A DNA stretch of 64,000 nucleotides, taken from the NCBI RefSeq assembly GCF_002362255.1, contig NZ_LPVV01000010.1:84781-148780 (forward strand). Reading direction: 5' to 3'. The position numbers and the translations under genes are program-made. Under the pieces are notes generated by a model, which was given only the letters and a program-made list of their open reading frames with translations, ran no database searches and had not been told where the DNA came from. Source of the stretch: Microbacterium sp. SZ1 (lineage in GTDB: Bacteria > Actinomycetota > Actinomycetes > Actinomycetales > Microbacteriaceae). Shown here in pieces: positions 41,593-50,641 of this stretch; positions within the stretch are counted from its first letter, which is position 1; each line of letters opens with the position of its first letter.

Positions 41593-43116
41593 CTACGCCA
41601 GCTCGATGACCGACCACGACAGCGGCGGCAGCGTCGCCCGCACGGCGCCGTCGACGACATCCGCCGCGCCGAGTGGCACCATGTGCACGGCATCCGGCGT
41701 CGTCTCCAGGTTCGAGGTGTGGCGGTCGCCGCCCTCCGGGATCGTCAGCGTCTCGGCGTTCACGACGCACAGATCCCCGAGACCGTGCAGGTCGATCGTG
41801 AGGTCGCTCTCCTCGGTGAGCGAACGGTTCGCCACGAAGACGACGACGCGCCCCGACGCCTCGTCCCAGGTGGCGGCAGCGTCGACCGCATCGACCCCGC
41901 CGTAGCGCTTCGTCTCGATCTGCGGGGCCGAGACGGCGAGGCGGAGGATGCGCCCCTTCGCGAGCCGCGCCATGCGCTCGAAGGGCCAGAAGCTCGTCTG
42001 ACGCCAGGCTGCGCCGCCCTCCTCCGACCGGATCGGCGCGATCACGTTCACGAGCTGCGCCTGGTTGGCGATCTTCACGCGGTCGCCGTGGCGGAGCAGG
42101 CTGTTGAGCAGGGTGCCGACCACGACGGCATCCGTCACGTTGTAGGCGTCCTCGATGAGGCGCGGATGCTGTCGCCACCCGGCCCTCGCGATCTCCTTCG
42201 CCTCCACGTCGTTGTACTTGACCTGGTCCCACACGTTCCACTCGTCGAACGAGATGTCGATCTGCTTCGTGTGCTTGCCGGCGGCCTTGACCGCATCGAC
42301 CGTGGCGATGACGCCCTCGATGAACGCGTCCATGTCGACCGACTCGGCGAGGAACGACTCGGCGTCGCCGTCGTGCTCCTGGTAGTAGGCGTGCATCGAG
42401 ACGAAGTCGACCTCGTCGTAGGCGTGCGAGAGCACCGTGTGCTCCCACGTGCCGAAGGTCGGCATCGAGCGCCCGGACGACCCGACGGCCACCAGCTCGA
42501 TCGACGGGTCCACGAGACGCATCGCCTTCGCGGCCTCCTGCGCGAGCCGGCCGTACTCGGTCGCGGTCTTGCCGCCGATCTGCCACGGGCCGTCGAGCTC
42601 GTTGCCGAGACACCACAGCTTGATGTCGAACGGCTGCTCGGCGCCGTTCTTCCGGCGCAGGTCCGACCAGTAGGTGCCGGAGGGGTGGTTCGCGTACTCG
42701 ACGAGCGCCCTGGCCTCTTCGACGCCGCGGGTGCCGAGGTTGATCGCCTCCATCACCTCGACCTCGGCATCCTTCGCCCAGTCCATGAACTCGTGCAGGC
42801 CGAAGGCGTTGGTCTCGATGGTGTGCCATGCGCCGTCGATGCGCACCGGGCGGTCCTCGGCCGGGCCGACCCCGTCTTCCCACCGGTAGCCCGACACGAA
42901 GTTGCCGCCGGGATAGCGGACGACGGTCGGTCCCATCTCCTTCACGAGCGCGAGCACGTCCTGACGGAATCCGCGCTCGTCGGCCTGCGGATGACCGGGC
43001 TCGTAGATGCCGGTGTAGACGCAGCGCCCCATATGCTCGACGAACGACCCGAAGAGCCTCCGGGGGACGTCGGCGATCGTGAAGTCGCGGTCGATGGTGA
43101 TGCGGGCCTGAGACAT
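41593..43116 (-). CDS. Alpha-L-arabinofuranosidase, GH51
   Basis: The 507-residue intracellular glycoside hydrolase (no signal peptide) has the acid/base Glu173 in CLGNELDGPW and the nucleophile Glu292 in SFDEWNVW. These and the RYPGGNFVSGYRWEDGVGP segment define GH51. It removes terminal L-arabinofuranose from imported arabino- or arabinoxylo-oligosaccharides. The gene follows the permease by 41 bases and closes the operon of binding protein, two permeases and hydrolase. The released arabinose can enter the araDBA operon at 59-63 kb. Confidence 0.93.
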   Translation of the reverse strand: MSQARITIDRDFTIADVPRRLFGSFVEHMGRCVYTGIYEPGHPQADERGFRQDVLALVKEMGPTVVRYPGGNFVSGYRWEDGVGPAEDRPVRIDGAWHTIETNAFGLHEFMDWAKDAEVEVMEAINLGTRGVEEARALVEYANHPSGTYWSDLRRKNGAEQPFDIKLWCLGNELDGPWQIGGKTATEYGRLAQEAAKAMRLVDPSIELVAVGSSGRSMPTFGTWEHTVLSHAYDEVDFVSMHAYYQEHDGDAESFLAESVDMDAFIEGVIATVDAVKAAGKHTKQIDISFDEWNVWDQVKYNDVEAKEIARAGWRQHPRLIEDAYNVTDAVVVGTLLNSLLRHGDRVKIANQAQLVNVIAPIRSEEGGAAWRQTSFWPFERMARLAKGRILRLAVSAPQIETKRYGGVDAVDAAATWDEASGRVVVFVANRSLTEESDLTIDLHGLGDLCVVNAETLTIPEGGDRHTSNLETTPDAVHMVPLGAADVVDGAVRATLPPLSWSVIELA

Positions 43117-43157
43117 TGCTCTCCTTGCAGTGGGCCGTAGGGTGTGGGGATGCGGGA

Positions 43158-44078
43158 CTACTGACCGCCGAAGCCGCTGGTCGCGACTCCCTTGACGATC
43201 TGCTTCTGGAAGATGAGGAACACGACGATGAGCGGCACGGCCGCGAGCACGGCCTGCGCCATGACCTGCGCGTACTGCACGCCGTAGGCGCTGATGACGG
43301 TCTGCAGACCGACCGGCAGCGTCATGAGCGTGGTGTCGTTGATGACGAGGAACGGCCAGAGGAAGTTGTTCCACGCCGTGATGAACACGAAGATCGCGAC
43401 GGAGGCGAGGATCGGCCGCGAGAGCGGCAGGACGATCGACCAGAAGATGCGGAAGCGTCCGGCGCCGTCGACCCGGGCGGCGTCCTCGAGCTCGATCGGG
43501 ACCGCGTCGAAGAACCGCTTGAGGATGAACACCATCGCCGGCGCCACGACCTGCGGCAGGATGAGGCCCCAGTACGTGTCGATCAGGTTGAATGCGAGCA
43601 TCTCGTAGAACAGCGGGATGATCAGCACCTGCGGCGGCACGACGATCGAGGCGATGATCACGACGAACAGCCACCGGCGGCCGGTGAAGTCGAGCCGCGA
43701 GAGGGCGTACGCGGCCATCGCGGAGATGGCGAGCGTGATCAGGGTGATCGCCGCCGAGGTCCACAGGCTGTTGAACGCCCAGGTGTAGACGTTGCCCTGC
43801 GACAGGATCGCGACGAACGCGTCGACGGTCGGGCCGGAGGCGCCGATCCATCCGGGATCGCCGGACGCGGCATCCGTCTCGGTCTTGAAGGCGGTCGCGA
43901 CCGCCCAGAGGAACGGCAGCAGCCATCCGACGGCGAGCAGGAGCAGCACGACGAACGCCGTGATGCGGAGCGGGCCGAACGGCTTCTGGCCGGGCAGGCG
44001 GGTGCGGCGCGGCGCTCCGGTCGCGGCGGTCGTGATCGTCTCGGTGGCGGTGGGAGCGGTGGTCGTGGCGGTGGACAT
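43158..44078 (-). CDS. CUT1 ABC permease for arabino-oligosaccharides (MalG-type)
   Basis: The 306-residue permease has a Thr-rich cytoplasmic N-terminus, six transmembrane helices and an EAA loop reading ELEDAARVDGAG. It is the second membrane subunit of the importer encoded with the GH51 enzyme, which is the basis for the proposed substrate. The ATG overlaps the upstream permease stop (ATGA-type junction at 44078). Confidence 0.88.
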   Translation of the reverse strand: MSTATTTAPTATETITTAATGAPRRTRLPGQKPFGPLRITAFVVLLLLAVGWLLPFLWAVATAFKTETDAASGDPGWIGASGPTVDAFVAILSQGNVYTWAFNSLWTSAAITLITLAISAMAAYALSRLDFTGRRWLFVVIIASIVVPPQVLIIPLFYEMLAFNLIDTYWGLILPQVVAPAMVFILKRFFDAVPIELEDAARVDGAGRFRIFWSIVLPLSRPILASVAIFVFITAWNNFLWPFLVINDTTLMTLPVGLQTVISAYGVQYAQVMAQAVLAAVPLIVVFLIFQKQIVKGVATSGFGGQ

Positions 44079-45025
44079 CAGAGCTGCTCCTTCCGGCGAC
44101 GCGTGATGAGGGCCTGCGCGACGCCGATGATGACGATGAGGGCGAAGAAGACGTACGAGATCGCGGCCGAGTACCCGAACCGGTAGCTCACGAAACCGGC
44201 CTCGTAGATGTACTGCACGATCGAGCGGGTCGTGTCGCTCGCGACCCCTCCGAGCATCTGGTACGCCTGATCGAACAGCTTGAGCGAGGCGAGGATCTGC
44301 AGGATGAGGATGAGCACGGTCGCCGGCCCGAGTTGCGGGAGCGTGATCGACCAGAACTGACGCCACGCGCCGGCTCCGTCGAGCGAGGCCGCCTCGTACT
44401 GCTGCGGCGGGATGTTCTGCATCGCGGCGAGGTAGAGGAGGAAGTTGAATCCGACGGTCCACCACACGGTGGCGATCACGATCGAGAGCATGTTCGTGTC
44501 GGGGTTCTGCAACCAGGCGATCGGTTCGAGACCGAAGAACTCGAGGATGTTGTTGGCCGCGCCGACCTGGGGGTTGAAGATCCAGACCCAGATCTGCGAG
44601 ATCACGGTCGAGGCGAGCAGGAACGGCATGAAGAAGGACAGGCGCCACAGCCACTGCCCGGGGATGCCGCGGTCGACGAGCGCCGCCATGACGAGGGCGA
44701 TGGCGACGAGCGGAACCGTGGACAGCAGTGTGAACCATACGGTGTTGCCCATCGACTGCCACATCTTGGGGTCGCCCAGGGCCTCGGCGTAGTTCGCGAA
44801 CCCGACGAACGCGCCGCCCGCGCCCGTGAGGGACTGGTCGGTGAAGCTGAGGATGATGCCGTGGATGATCGGCCACACCAGGAAGAGCAGGAAGGCGACG
44901 AGGAACGGCGCGAGGAACGCCCAGCTGATGAGCTGTTCGCGCTGGCGGGAGCCCGCGCGACGGCCGCGGGGCGTGGTGCGTGAACCGGTGACGATGGTGC
45001 GCGTGGAATCGGTGACGGCGGTCAT
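44078..45025 (-). CDS. CUT1 ABC permease for arabino-oligosaccharides (MalF-type)
   Basis: The 315-residue permease has six transmembrane helices and an EAA loop (QQYEAASLDGAGAWRQF). Its start overlaps the stop of the binding-protein gene by four bases (45022-45025), so the subunits are translated in a coupled way. No ATPase gene is present, so an MsiK-like shared ATPase is expected elsewhere. Confidence 0.88.
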   Translation of the reverse strand: MTAVTDSTRTIVTGSRTTPRGRRAGSRQREQLISWAFLAPFLVAFLLFLVWPIIHGIILSFTDQSLTGAGGAFVGFANYAEALGDPKMWQSMGNTVWFTLLSTVPLVAIALVMAALVDRGIPGQWLWRLSFFMPFLLASTVISQIWVWIFNPQVGAANNILEFFGLEPIAWLQNPDTNMLSIVIATVWWTVGFNFLLYLAAMQNIPPQQYEAASLDGAGAWRQFWSITLPQLGPATVLILILQILASLKLFDQAYQMLGGVASDTTRSIVQYIYEAGFVSYRFGYSAAISYVFFALIVIIGVAQALITRRRKEQL

Positions 45026-46359
45026 GATGCGAACGCCCCCTCGGGGTCTGCCGGGTTGGGCTGTCGCAGCAGCGCGTTGACCCGCGCCTCGAAGCGGTCG
45101 ATCGCGGCGGCCGGGTCATCGCCCGAGAGAAGAACGCCCTGCACGGCTGCGCCGAACTCGCTCTGGAAGTTCGATCCGGACCCGGTGAACCAGGCCGTGG
45201 GGTCGTAGACGACGTGCTGCGCGGCCTCGGCGTAATGCACCTGGGGGATGAGCTCGCCGTACTCCGGCGATTCGGTCACGGGAAGGTACGCGGGGATGTG
45301 GCCGGCCTCGGCCCAGCCGAACGAGCCCTTGAGCATGTCGGCGACGAATCGGTAGGTCAGGGCGCGCTTCTCGGGGTCGGCATTGGTCTGATGGGGGAGA
45401 ACGAACGAGTGCGAATCGGCGTAGACCGCGGGCGTGCCGTACAGCGTGGGGATCATGGTGGCGTCGAAGGGCAGGTCGGCACTCTGCATCGTGCGCAGTT
45501 CCCAGACGCCGGTGAACAGCATCCCGCTCTTGCCCGTGGCGAATTCGGCGATCGCGCTGCCGTAATCGGCCTGAGCGAGGGCGATCTCGCCGTCGAGCAG
45601 GGTGGTCATGAGCGTGAGCGCCTCGACGGCGGCGTCCTTGTCGATCACGGCCGTGCCGCCGGCGGGCAGCTCCATCGGAGTGCCGTGCTGCGAGTAGAAG
45701 GTGTAGAAGAGCCGCCACATCTGAGCGCCGTCGCCGAGGTAGCCGAACGACAGCGCGTGCCCCTCGGCGGAGCCGCCGATCGTGCGCAGCTGGTCGACGA
45801 ACTCCTCGGGCGACGTGGTCGGCCGCAGTCGTCCGTCGCTGTCGAGCACGCCTGCCGCATCGCAGATGTCGGTGTTGAACATCGCCACGAACGGGTGGGC
45901 GTCGAGCGCGACGCTGTACATGTCGTCGCCGACGAAGCCCTTCTCCCAGATGGGCTTCGGGAAGGCGGAGGAGTCGACGCCGAGAGACGCGAGCTCGTCG
46001 CGATCCCACGGGTCGAGCAGGCCGCCGGGCGCCCAGCCCACGGTGCGGGTGGCGTGCATGATCGCGACGTCGGGGGCGCGGCCGCCGGCTCCGGCCATGG
46101 CGAGCTTGGTGTAGTACGGCGTTCCCCAGGCCAGCACCGTGGGGCGGACGCGGTACGCGCTCTGCGCGGCGTTCGCCGTGTCGAGCAGCTGCGACATCGT
46201 GACGCCGTCGCCGCCGGACAGCAGATGCCAGAACTGCAGCGTCCTGGCGGATGAGCCGGGGATCGTGCCCGGTGCGCATCCTGCGAGCAGGGCGGCGCCG
46301 GCCATGACGGAGGCGGCGGTGAGGAACTGCCGTCTGGACAGATCGAGCGGGGGCGTCAT
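45022..46359 (-). CDS. Tat-exported sugar-binding lipoprotein
   Basis: The 445-residue binding protein has a twin-arginine signal (LSRRQFLTAAS) combined with a lipobox LAGC (Cys28), so it is probably folded before export and then lipid-anchored. The start is ATG 46357-46359, five bases after AAGGAG; the in-frame GTG at 46365 overlaps that site. It is the first gene of the arabinofuranosidase operon and carries the LacI-type operator 39 bases upstream. Confidence 0.88.
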   Translation of the reverse strand: MTPPLDLSRRQFLTAASVMAGAALLAGCAPGTIPGSSARTLQFWHLLSGGDGVTMSQLLDTANAAQSAYRVRPTVLAWGTPYYTKLAMAGAGGRAPDVAIMHATRTVGWAPGGLLDPWDRDELASLGVDSSAFPKPIWEKGFVGDDMYSVALDAHPFVAMFNTDICDAAGVLDSDGRLRPTTSPEEFVDQLRTIGGSAEGHALSFGYLGDGAQMWRLFYTFYSQHGTPMELPAGGTAVIDKDAAVEALTLMTTLLDGEIALAQADYGSAIAEFATGKSGMLFTGVWELRTMQSADLPFDATMIPTLYGTPAVYADSHSFVLPHQTNADPEKRALTYRFVADMLKGSFGWAEAGHIPAYLPVTESPEYGELIPQVHYAEAAQHVVYDPTAWFTGSGSNFQSEFGAAVQGVLLSGDDPAAAIDRFEARVNALLRQPNPADPEGAFAS

Positions 46360-46397
46360 CGTCACTCCTTCGTGACTGCGGTCAGGGTCGCTACATC

Positions 46398-46413
46398 ATT
46401 ACATCGATGTAAT
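46398..46413. promoter_or_regulatory. LacI-type operator of the arabinofuranosidase operon
   Basis: ATTACATCGATGTAAT is a perfect 16-base palindrome with a CG centre. It lies between the leftward binding-protein gene and the 3' end of the LacI gene upstream. A related site (12 of 16 bases) occurs at 47538-47553. Confidence 0.8.
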
Positions 46414-46455
46414 CGAAGAGGCAAGAGGCGGGTTTCGGAGCGGGTGGTGCCGGGG

Positions 46456-47502
46456 TCAGGGGCGGTAGCCGACCGGGCTGCCCTCGGTGCTCGCCCGTTC
46501 GAGGAGCTGGTGCGAGAGCGTGAGGCCCCGCGGCGGCGCCGTGCGGTCGTCCATGCGCGACTCCAGCAGGGCGAGTGCCGCGTCGGCGAACGCGCGCCGG
46601 TCGAACGCGACGGTCGTGAGCGCGGGCGAGGTGTAGCGCGAGAACTCCACGTCGTCGAAGCCGGTGACGATGACGTCATGCGGCACCCGCACCCCGTGGT
46701 CGTGCAGCGCGTGCAGGGCGCCGAGCGCCAGGCTGTCCGTGAACGCGATGATCGCGTCGAAGGCGGCACCGCGGCGGAAGAGGGTCTCCACGCCGAGAGC
46801 GCCGCCGGTCATCGACCAGGGCATCGGATTCACTTCGAGCGCGGTGTCGCGGGGGATGCCTGCCTCGCGGAGGGCGTCGTGCACCCCCTCGAGTCGCAGC
46901 CGGCTCGTGGCGGTCGCGGAATTCGGATCGTCATCGGCCCCGATCACGGCGATGCGACGCGCGCCGCGCGCGAGAACGTGACGGGCGACCTCAGCCGCCG
47001 CCCGACGGCTGTCGATGCGCACATGGTCCGCCCGGTTCTGCTCGACCTCTCCGAGCACCACGAGCGGCGGCAGGCGGTCGGCGTATCTCAGCACGCTGTC
47101 CTCCAGCCGGATCGGGTTGAGGATCAGCCCGTCGACGAGATGCGCGCGGGCCCGAGAGACGAGCTCGCGTTCCCGGTCGGGGTCGATCGCTGTCTCCTCG
47201 ATCTGCACCGCCAGCCCGCGCTCGTGCGCGGCGTCGACGATCCGATGCATGAGCTCGGCCGAGAAGGCGGTCGCGAGGTCTGGCAGGGCGACTGCGATGA
47301 TCCCGGAGCGCCCCTTGCGCAGCCCCCGGGCGCTGAGGTTCGGCACGAAGTCCAGCTGCGCCATCGCCGCCTCGACCTTGCTGCGGGTCTCCTCGCTCAC
47401 GGTCGTCGTACCGGTGACGACGTTCGAGACGGTCTTGGGCGAGACGCCGGCGAGCGCCGCGACGTCTTTCATCGTGGCTCGGGGAGGCGGCACCGCGGTC
47501 AT
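46456..47502 (-). CDS. LacI-family regulator of the arabinofuranoside operon
   Basis: The 348-residue LacI protein has a helix-turn-helix (TMKDVAALAGVSPKTVSNVVTG), a hinge near residue 60 and an effector domain. The ATG is six bases after TAGGCT with no ribosome-binding site, so it is likely leaderless. It lies directly upstream of, and in line with, the binding-protein operon. A matching palindrome lies in front of that operon, and a variant lies in its own promoter, which it shares with the alditol oxidase gene. Confidence 0.87.
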   Translation of the reverse strand: MTAVPPPRATMKDVAALAGVSPKTVSNVVTGTTTVSEETRSKVEAAMAQLDFVPNLSARGLRKGRSGIIAVALPDLATAFSAELMHRIVDAAHERGLAVQIEETAIDPDRERELVSRARAHLVDGLILNPIRLEDSVLRYADRLPPLVVLGEVEQNRADHVRIDSRRAAAEVARHVLARGARRIAVIGADDDPNSATATSRLRLEGVHDALREAGIPRDTALEVNPMPWSMTGGALGVETLFRRGAAFDAIIAFTDSLALGALHALHDHGVRVPHDVIVTGFDDVEFSRYTSPALTTVAFDRRAFADAALALLESRMDDRTAPPRGLTLSHQLLERASTEGSPVGYRP

Positions 47503-47508
47503 CCGGTC

Positions 47509-47575
47509 AGCCTATCCGCGCGCGCCGCCGTCCGGGGATTACCACGATGTACGCCCCGGGCGCGCTGGCTATCAT
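47509..47575. promoter_or_regulatory. Divergent leaderless promoters with a LacI site between them
   Basis: TAGGCT (bottom strand, 47509-47514) serves the LacI gene and TATCAT (47570-47575) serves the alditol oxidase gene, each six bases before its ATG. In between, ATTACCACGATGTACG (47538-47553) matches 12 of 16 bases of the operator at 46398. Confidence 0.55.
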
Positions 47576-47581
47576 GGCGCC

Positions 47582-48841
47582 ATGACGATCGAACGCAACT
47601 GGGCAGGCAACGTCGCATACCGGGCATCGCGCATCGACCATCCGTCGTCGGTGGAGGAGTTGCAGAACGTCCTCGCACAGCGCGGTTCGATCCGGATGCT
47701 GGGTTCGCGTCATTGCTTCAACGACATCGCCGACACCGACGGCGTGCTCGTCGCGCTCGATCGGATGCCGGCGGTGATCGAGGTGAACGAGGCGCGCGAC
47801 GCCGTCCGGGTCTCTGGCGGCCTGCGGTACGGCGACCTGGCACCGCGGTTGCGCGAGGAGGGACTCGCGCTGGCGAACCTCGCCTCGCTCCCGCACATCT
47901 CGATCGCGGGAGCCGTGGCCACCGGCACGCACGGATCGGGCGACGCCATCGGCTCGCTCGCGAGCGCCGTGCGCGCCCTCACGATCGTCACGCCGTCCGG
48001 CGAGGTGCAGACGTTGCGTCGCGGTGAGCCCGACTTCGACGGCGCGGTCGTGAGTCTCGGTGGGCTGGGCGCCGTTGTCGATCTCACTCTCGACGTCGAA
48101 CCGACCTACGACGTCGCGCAGCACGTCTTCGAGCATCCGTCGTGGGATGCGATCCTCGCCGACTTCGACGACGTGACGGGCGTCGGCACGAGCGTCAGCA
48201 TCTTCTCGACGTGGCAGCACACCGACCAGGCCGACCAGATCTGGGTCAAGCAGCGGCTGCCGGAGGCGCGCGAGCTGACCAGGGCCGACCTCTTCGACCG
48301 CCTCGGCGGCGAGGCGGCGACCACGAAGCGCCACCCGATCCTCGGGGTCGACCCGGTCGCCTGCACCGAGCAGCTGGGTGTTCCGGGGCCGTGGTCGGAG
48401 CGGCTCCCGCACTTCCGGCTCGAGTTCACGCCCTCGGCGGGTGCCGAGATCCAGAGCGAGTACCTCGTGCCGCGGTCCGACGCGGTCGAGGCCATCCAGG
48501 CGGTGCGCACACTGGCCGGACAGATCACGCCGCTTCTGCTCGTCAACGAGATCCGCACGGTCGCGAACGACGAGCTGTGGCTGAGCTCGTCGCACGCGAC
48601 GGATGCCGTCGGCATCCATTTCACCTGGAAGCCCGACGAGGCCGCCGTGCGTGCCTTCCTGCCGACGCTGGAGGCGGCGCTGCCCGCGACGGCACGACCG
48701 CACTGGGGCAAGGTGTCGACGCTCGACGGCGCGGAGGTGCGCTCGCGCTACCCGCGCTGGGGTGACTTCGCCGACCTGGCGGCCCGCATGGACCCGGAGC
48801 GGCGGCTCGTGAACGCCTATCTGGAGCGGCTCGGTCTCTGA
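47582..48841 (+). CDS. FAD-dependent alditol oxidase (xylitol/sorbitol oxidase type)
   Basis: The 419-residue VAO-family flavoprotein has His44 in GSRHCFND, the site of covalent FAD attachment. It also has the substrate-site set Ser102, Glu323, Arg325, Thr348 and Lys377, in the same order and nearly the same spacing as in Streptomyces AldO. It oxidises the terminal carbon of alditols to the aldose with release of H2O2. There is no signal peptide. It is divergent from the arabinofuranoside LacI gene and has a LacI-like site in its promoter, so arabinitol- or xylitol-type substrates are attractive but unproven. Confidence 0.9.
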   Translation: MTIERNWAGNVAYRASRIDHPSSVEELQNVLAQRGSIRMLGSRHCFNDIADTDGVLVALDRMPAVIEVNEARDAVRVSGGLRYGDLAPRLREEGLALANLASLPHISIAGAVATGTHGSGDAIGSLASAVRALTIVTPSGEVQTLRRGEPDFDGAVVSLGGLGAVVDLTLDVEPTYDVAQHVFEHPSWDAILADFDDVTGVGTSVSIFSTWQHTDQADQIWVKQRLPEARELTRADLFDRLGGEAATTKRHPILGVDPVACTEQLGVPGPWSERLPHFRLEFTPSAGAEIQSEYLVPRSDAVEAIQAVRTLAGQITPLLLVNEIRTVANDELWLSSSHATDAVGIHFTWKPDEAAVRAFLPTLEAALPATARPHWGKVSTLDGAEVRSRYPRWGDFADLAARMDPERRLVNAYLERLGL

Positions 48842-48957
48842 TCCCCCGGTCTCCGATCCCGTCTCCGTCGGAGCGGGGGTGGACGCAGGGGGATGTCGAG
48901 ACGAGACTGGACCGACCGCCGGGCATCGGACTCGGCGCCGGATGCGAGGGAGCTCAC

Positions 48958-49536
48958 ATGGGATACAGAGTCGGATACTTCGTCGGCAGCCTGTCGTCGA
49001 CGTCGATCAATCGGACCCTCTCGACGGCACTGATCGCGCTGGCGCCCGATGACCTCGAGTTCTTCGAGATCCCGATCAAGGACCTGCCGCTGTACAGCCA
49101 GGACTACGACGACTCCTACCCGCCGGTGGCTCTCGCGCTGAAAGAAGCCATCGATTCCGCGGACGCCGTGCTCTTCGTCACGCCCGAGTACAACCGGTCG
49201 ATCCCCGGAGGACTCAAGAACGCGATCGATTGGGCGTCTCGGCCCTGGGGGCAGAACTCCTTCGACCACATCCCCGCCGCCGTCATCGGCGCCTCGGTCG
49301 GCGCGATCGGCACGGCGGTCGCGCAGCAGAGCCTGCGCGGCGTGCTGAGCTTCTGCAACGCCCGGCAGATGACGGCACCGGAGGCGTACATCCAGTTCAG
49401 GCCAGAGCACTACTCCGATGACGGCACGGTCTCGCACCCCGACACGGCCGACTTCCTGCGCGGCTACATGGCGGAGTTCCGCGACCACATCGAGCGAGTG
49501 CTGACGGTGCTGCCGAGAGACACCCCCGACAGCTGA
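48958..49536 (+). CDS. NADPH-dependent FMN reductase-family protein
   Basis: The 192-residue flavodoxin-fold protein has the FMN phosphate loop GSLSSTSINRTLS (residues 10-22) and the second FMN motif TPEYNRSIPGGLKNAIDW. These are typical of the chromate/azo/quinone reductase group. It probably reduces quinones or xenobiotics to limit oxidative stress. Lying after the H2O2-producing alditol oxidase may be meaningful or chance. GAGGGAGC stands before the ATG. Confidence 0.87.
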   Translation: MGYRVGYFVGSLSSTSINRTLSTALIALAPDDLEFFEIPIKDLPLYSQDYDDSYPPVALALKEAIDSADAVLFVTPEYNRSIPGGLKNAIDWASRPWGQNSFDHIPAAVIGASVGAIGTAVAQQSLRGVLSFCNARQMTAPEAYIQFRPEHYSDDGTVSHPDTADFLRGYMAEFRDHIERVLTVLPRDTPDS

Positions 49537-49579
49537 GGGCGAGCGGGCGTCGACCGGGGCGTCGTTGCACCGCCCCGAG

Positions 49580-49593
49580 TGTTCTCGGTAACA
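49580..49593. promoter_or_regulatory. LacI-type operator before the LacI-ATPase pair
   Basis: TGTTCTCGGTAACA, with TGTT/AACA arms and a CGG centre, lies 28 bases upstream of the LacI gene. The same motif, as TGTTCCCGGTAACA, is at 52251-52264 before the transporter operon. Confidence 0.7.
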
Positions 49594-49621
49594 TTCACCG
49601 CAGCAGCCGACGGAGGTGCTC

Positions 49622-50641
49622 ATGGTGAACGTCGGCTCCGACAAGCCCAACATCCGGCAGGTCGCGACGATCGCCGGGGTCTCGCACATGACCGTGTCGC
49701 GGGTGCTGAACGACCACCCGAACATCAAGCCAGACACCCGTCGGCGCGTGCTCGAGGCGATCGAGGAGCTCGACTACCGGCCGAACATGGTCGCTCGCGC
49801 CCTCGCGACGCAGCGCACTCGGCGCATCGGCGTGATCGTCGAGAGCGCCGTGGCACACGGCCCGACGAGCATCCTGCGAGCGATCGAGCTCTCGGCGCGG
49901 GCCGCGGGGTACTCGGTCACACCGATCGCCCTGCACGAGGGTGACGCCCTCTCGCCGCAGGAGGCGGTCGACAACCTCACCACGCAGGGCGTCGATGCGC
50001 TGTGCGTGATCGCGCCGCGATCGTCGTCGGTCGCGGCGCTCCGTCGCATCTCGATCGACGTGCCGATGCTCGTCGTCAAGGCGGATGCCGACCCCACGTT
50101 CCTCACGGTGTCGATCGACCAGCAAGCAGGAACGACCCTGGTCGTCGATCACCTCGTCGCGCTCGGGCACCGCGACATCCTGCACATCTCCGGACCGTTG
50201 GACTGGTTGGACGCCCGCGCGAGGGAGCGCGCCTTCCACTCCAGGGCCAAGTCCTGGGGAATCCGCGAGCGTCCGATCGTGGTCGGGGACTGGACCGCCG
50301 ACTTCGCCTACGACTTCGCCACCGGGCTCACGCGGCTGCCCGACTACACAGCCGTCTTCGCCGCGAACGACGACATGGCCATCGGGCTCATCCACGGCCT
50401 GCACGAGCGCGGATTCGACGTCCCCGGCGACCTGAGCGTGGTGGGCTTCGACGACGTGCCGCTCGCGCGGCACTTCCTGCCGCCCCTGACGACGGTGCGC
50501 CAGGACTTCGGAGCGCTCGGTGTCTCGGTCGTCGAGATGCTCCGCGCCGCCATCGAGGGCAGGGAGATCCCGCCGCTCACCCGAATTCCGACCGAGCTCG
50601 TGCCGCGTGCCTCGTCGGCGGCTCCCCGGGAGACGCGGTGA
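49622..50641 (+). CDS. LacI-family regulator of the CUT2 transporter
   Basis: The 339-residue LacI protein has a helix-turn-helix (NIRQVATIAGVSHMTVSRVLN) and an effector domain with the stretch HISGPLDWLDARARERAF. The LacI protein at 58.1 kb has a near-identical pattern (HLAGPADWLEAESRAEGF), so the two are paralogues. The start is ATG 49622 after GGAGGT; the GTG at 49616 overlaps that site. It shares an operator type with the transporter operon 2.6 kb downstream and is translationally coupled to an ATPase gene. Confidence 0.88.
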   Translation: MVNVGSDKPNIRQVATIAGVSHMTVSRVLNDHPNIKPDTRRRVLEAIEELDYRPNMVARALATQRTRRIGVIVESAVAHGPTSILRAIELSARAAGYSVTPIALHEGDALSPQEAVDNLTTQGVDALCVIAPRSSSVAALRRISIDVPMLVVKADADPTFLTVSIDQQAGTTLVVDHLVALGHRDILHISGPLDWLDARARERAFHSRAKSWGIRERPIVVGDWTADFAYDFATGLTRLPDYTAVFAANDDMAIGLIHGLHERGFDVPGDLSVVGFDDVPLARHFLPPLTTVRQDFGALGVSVVEMLRAAIEGREIPPLTRIPTELVPRASSAAPRETR

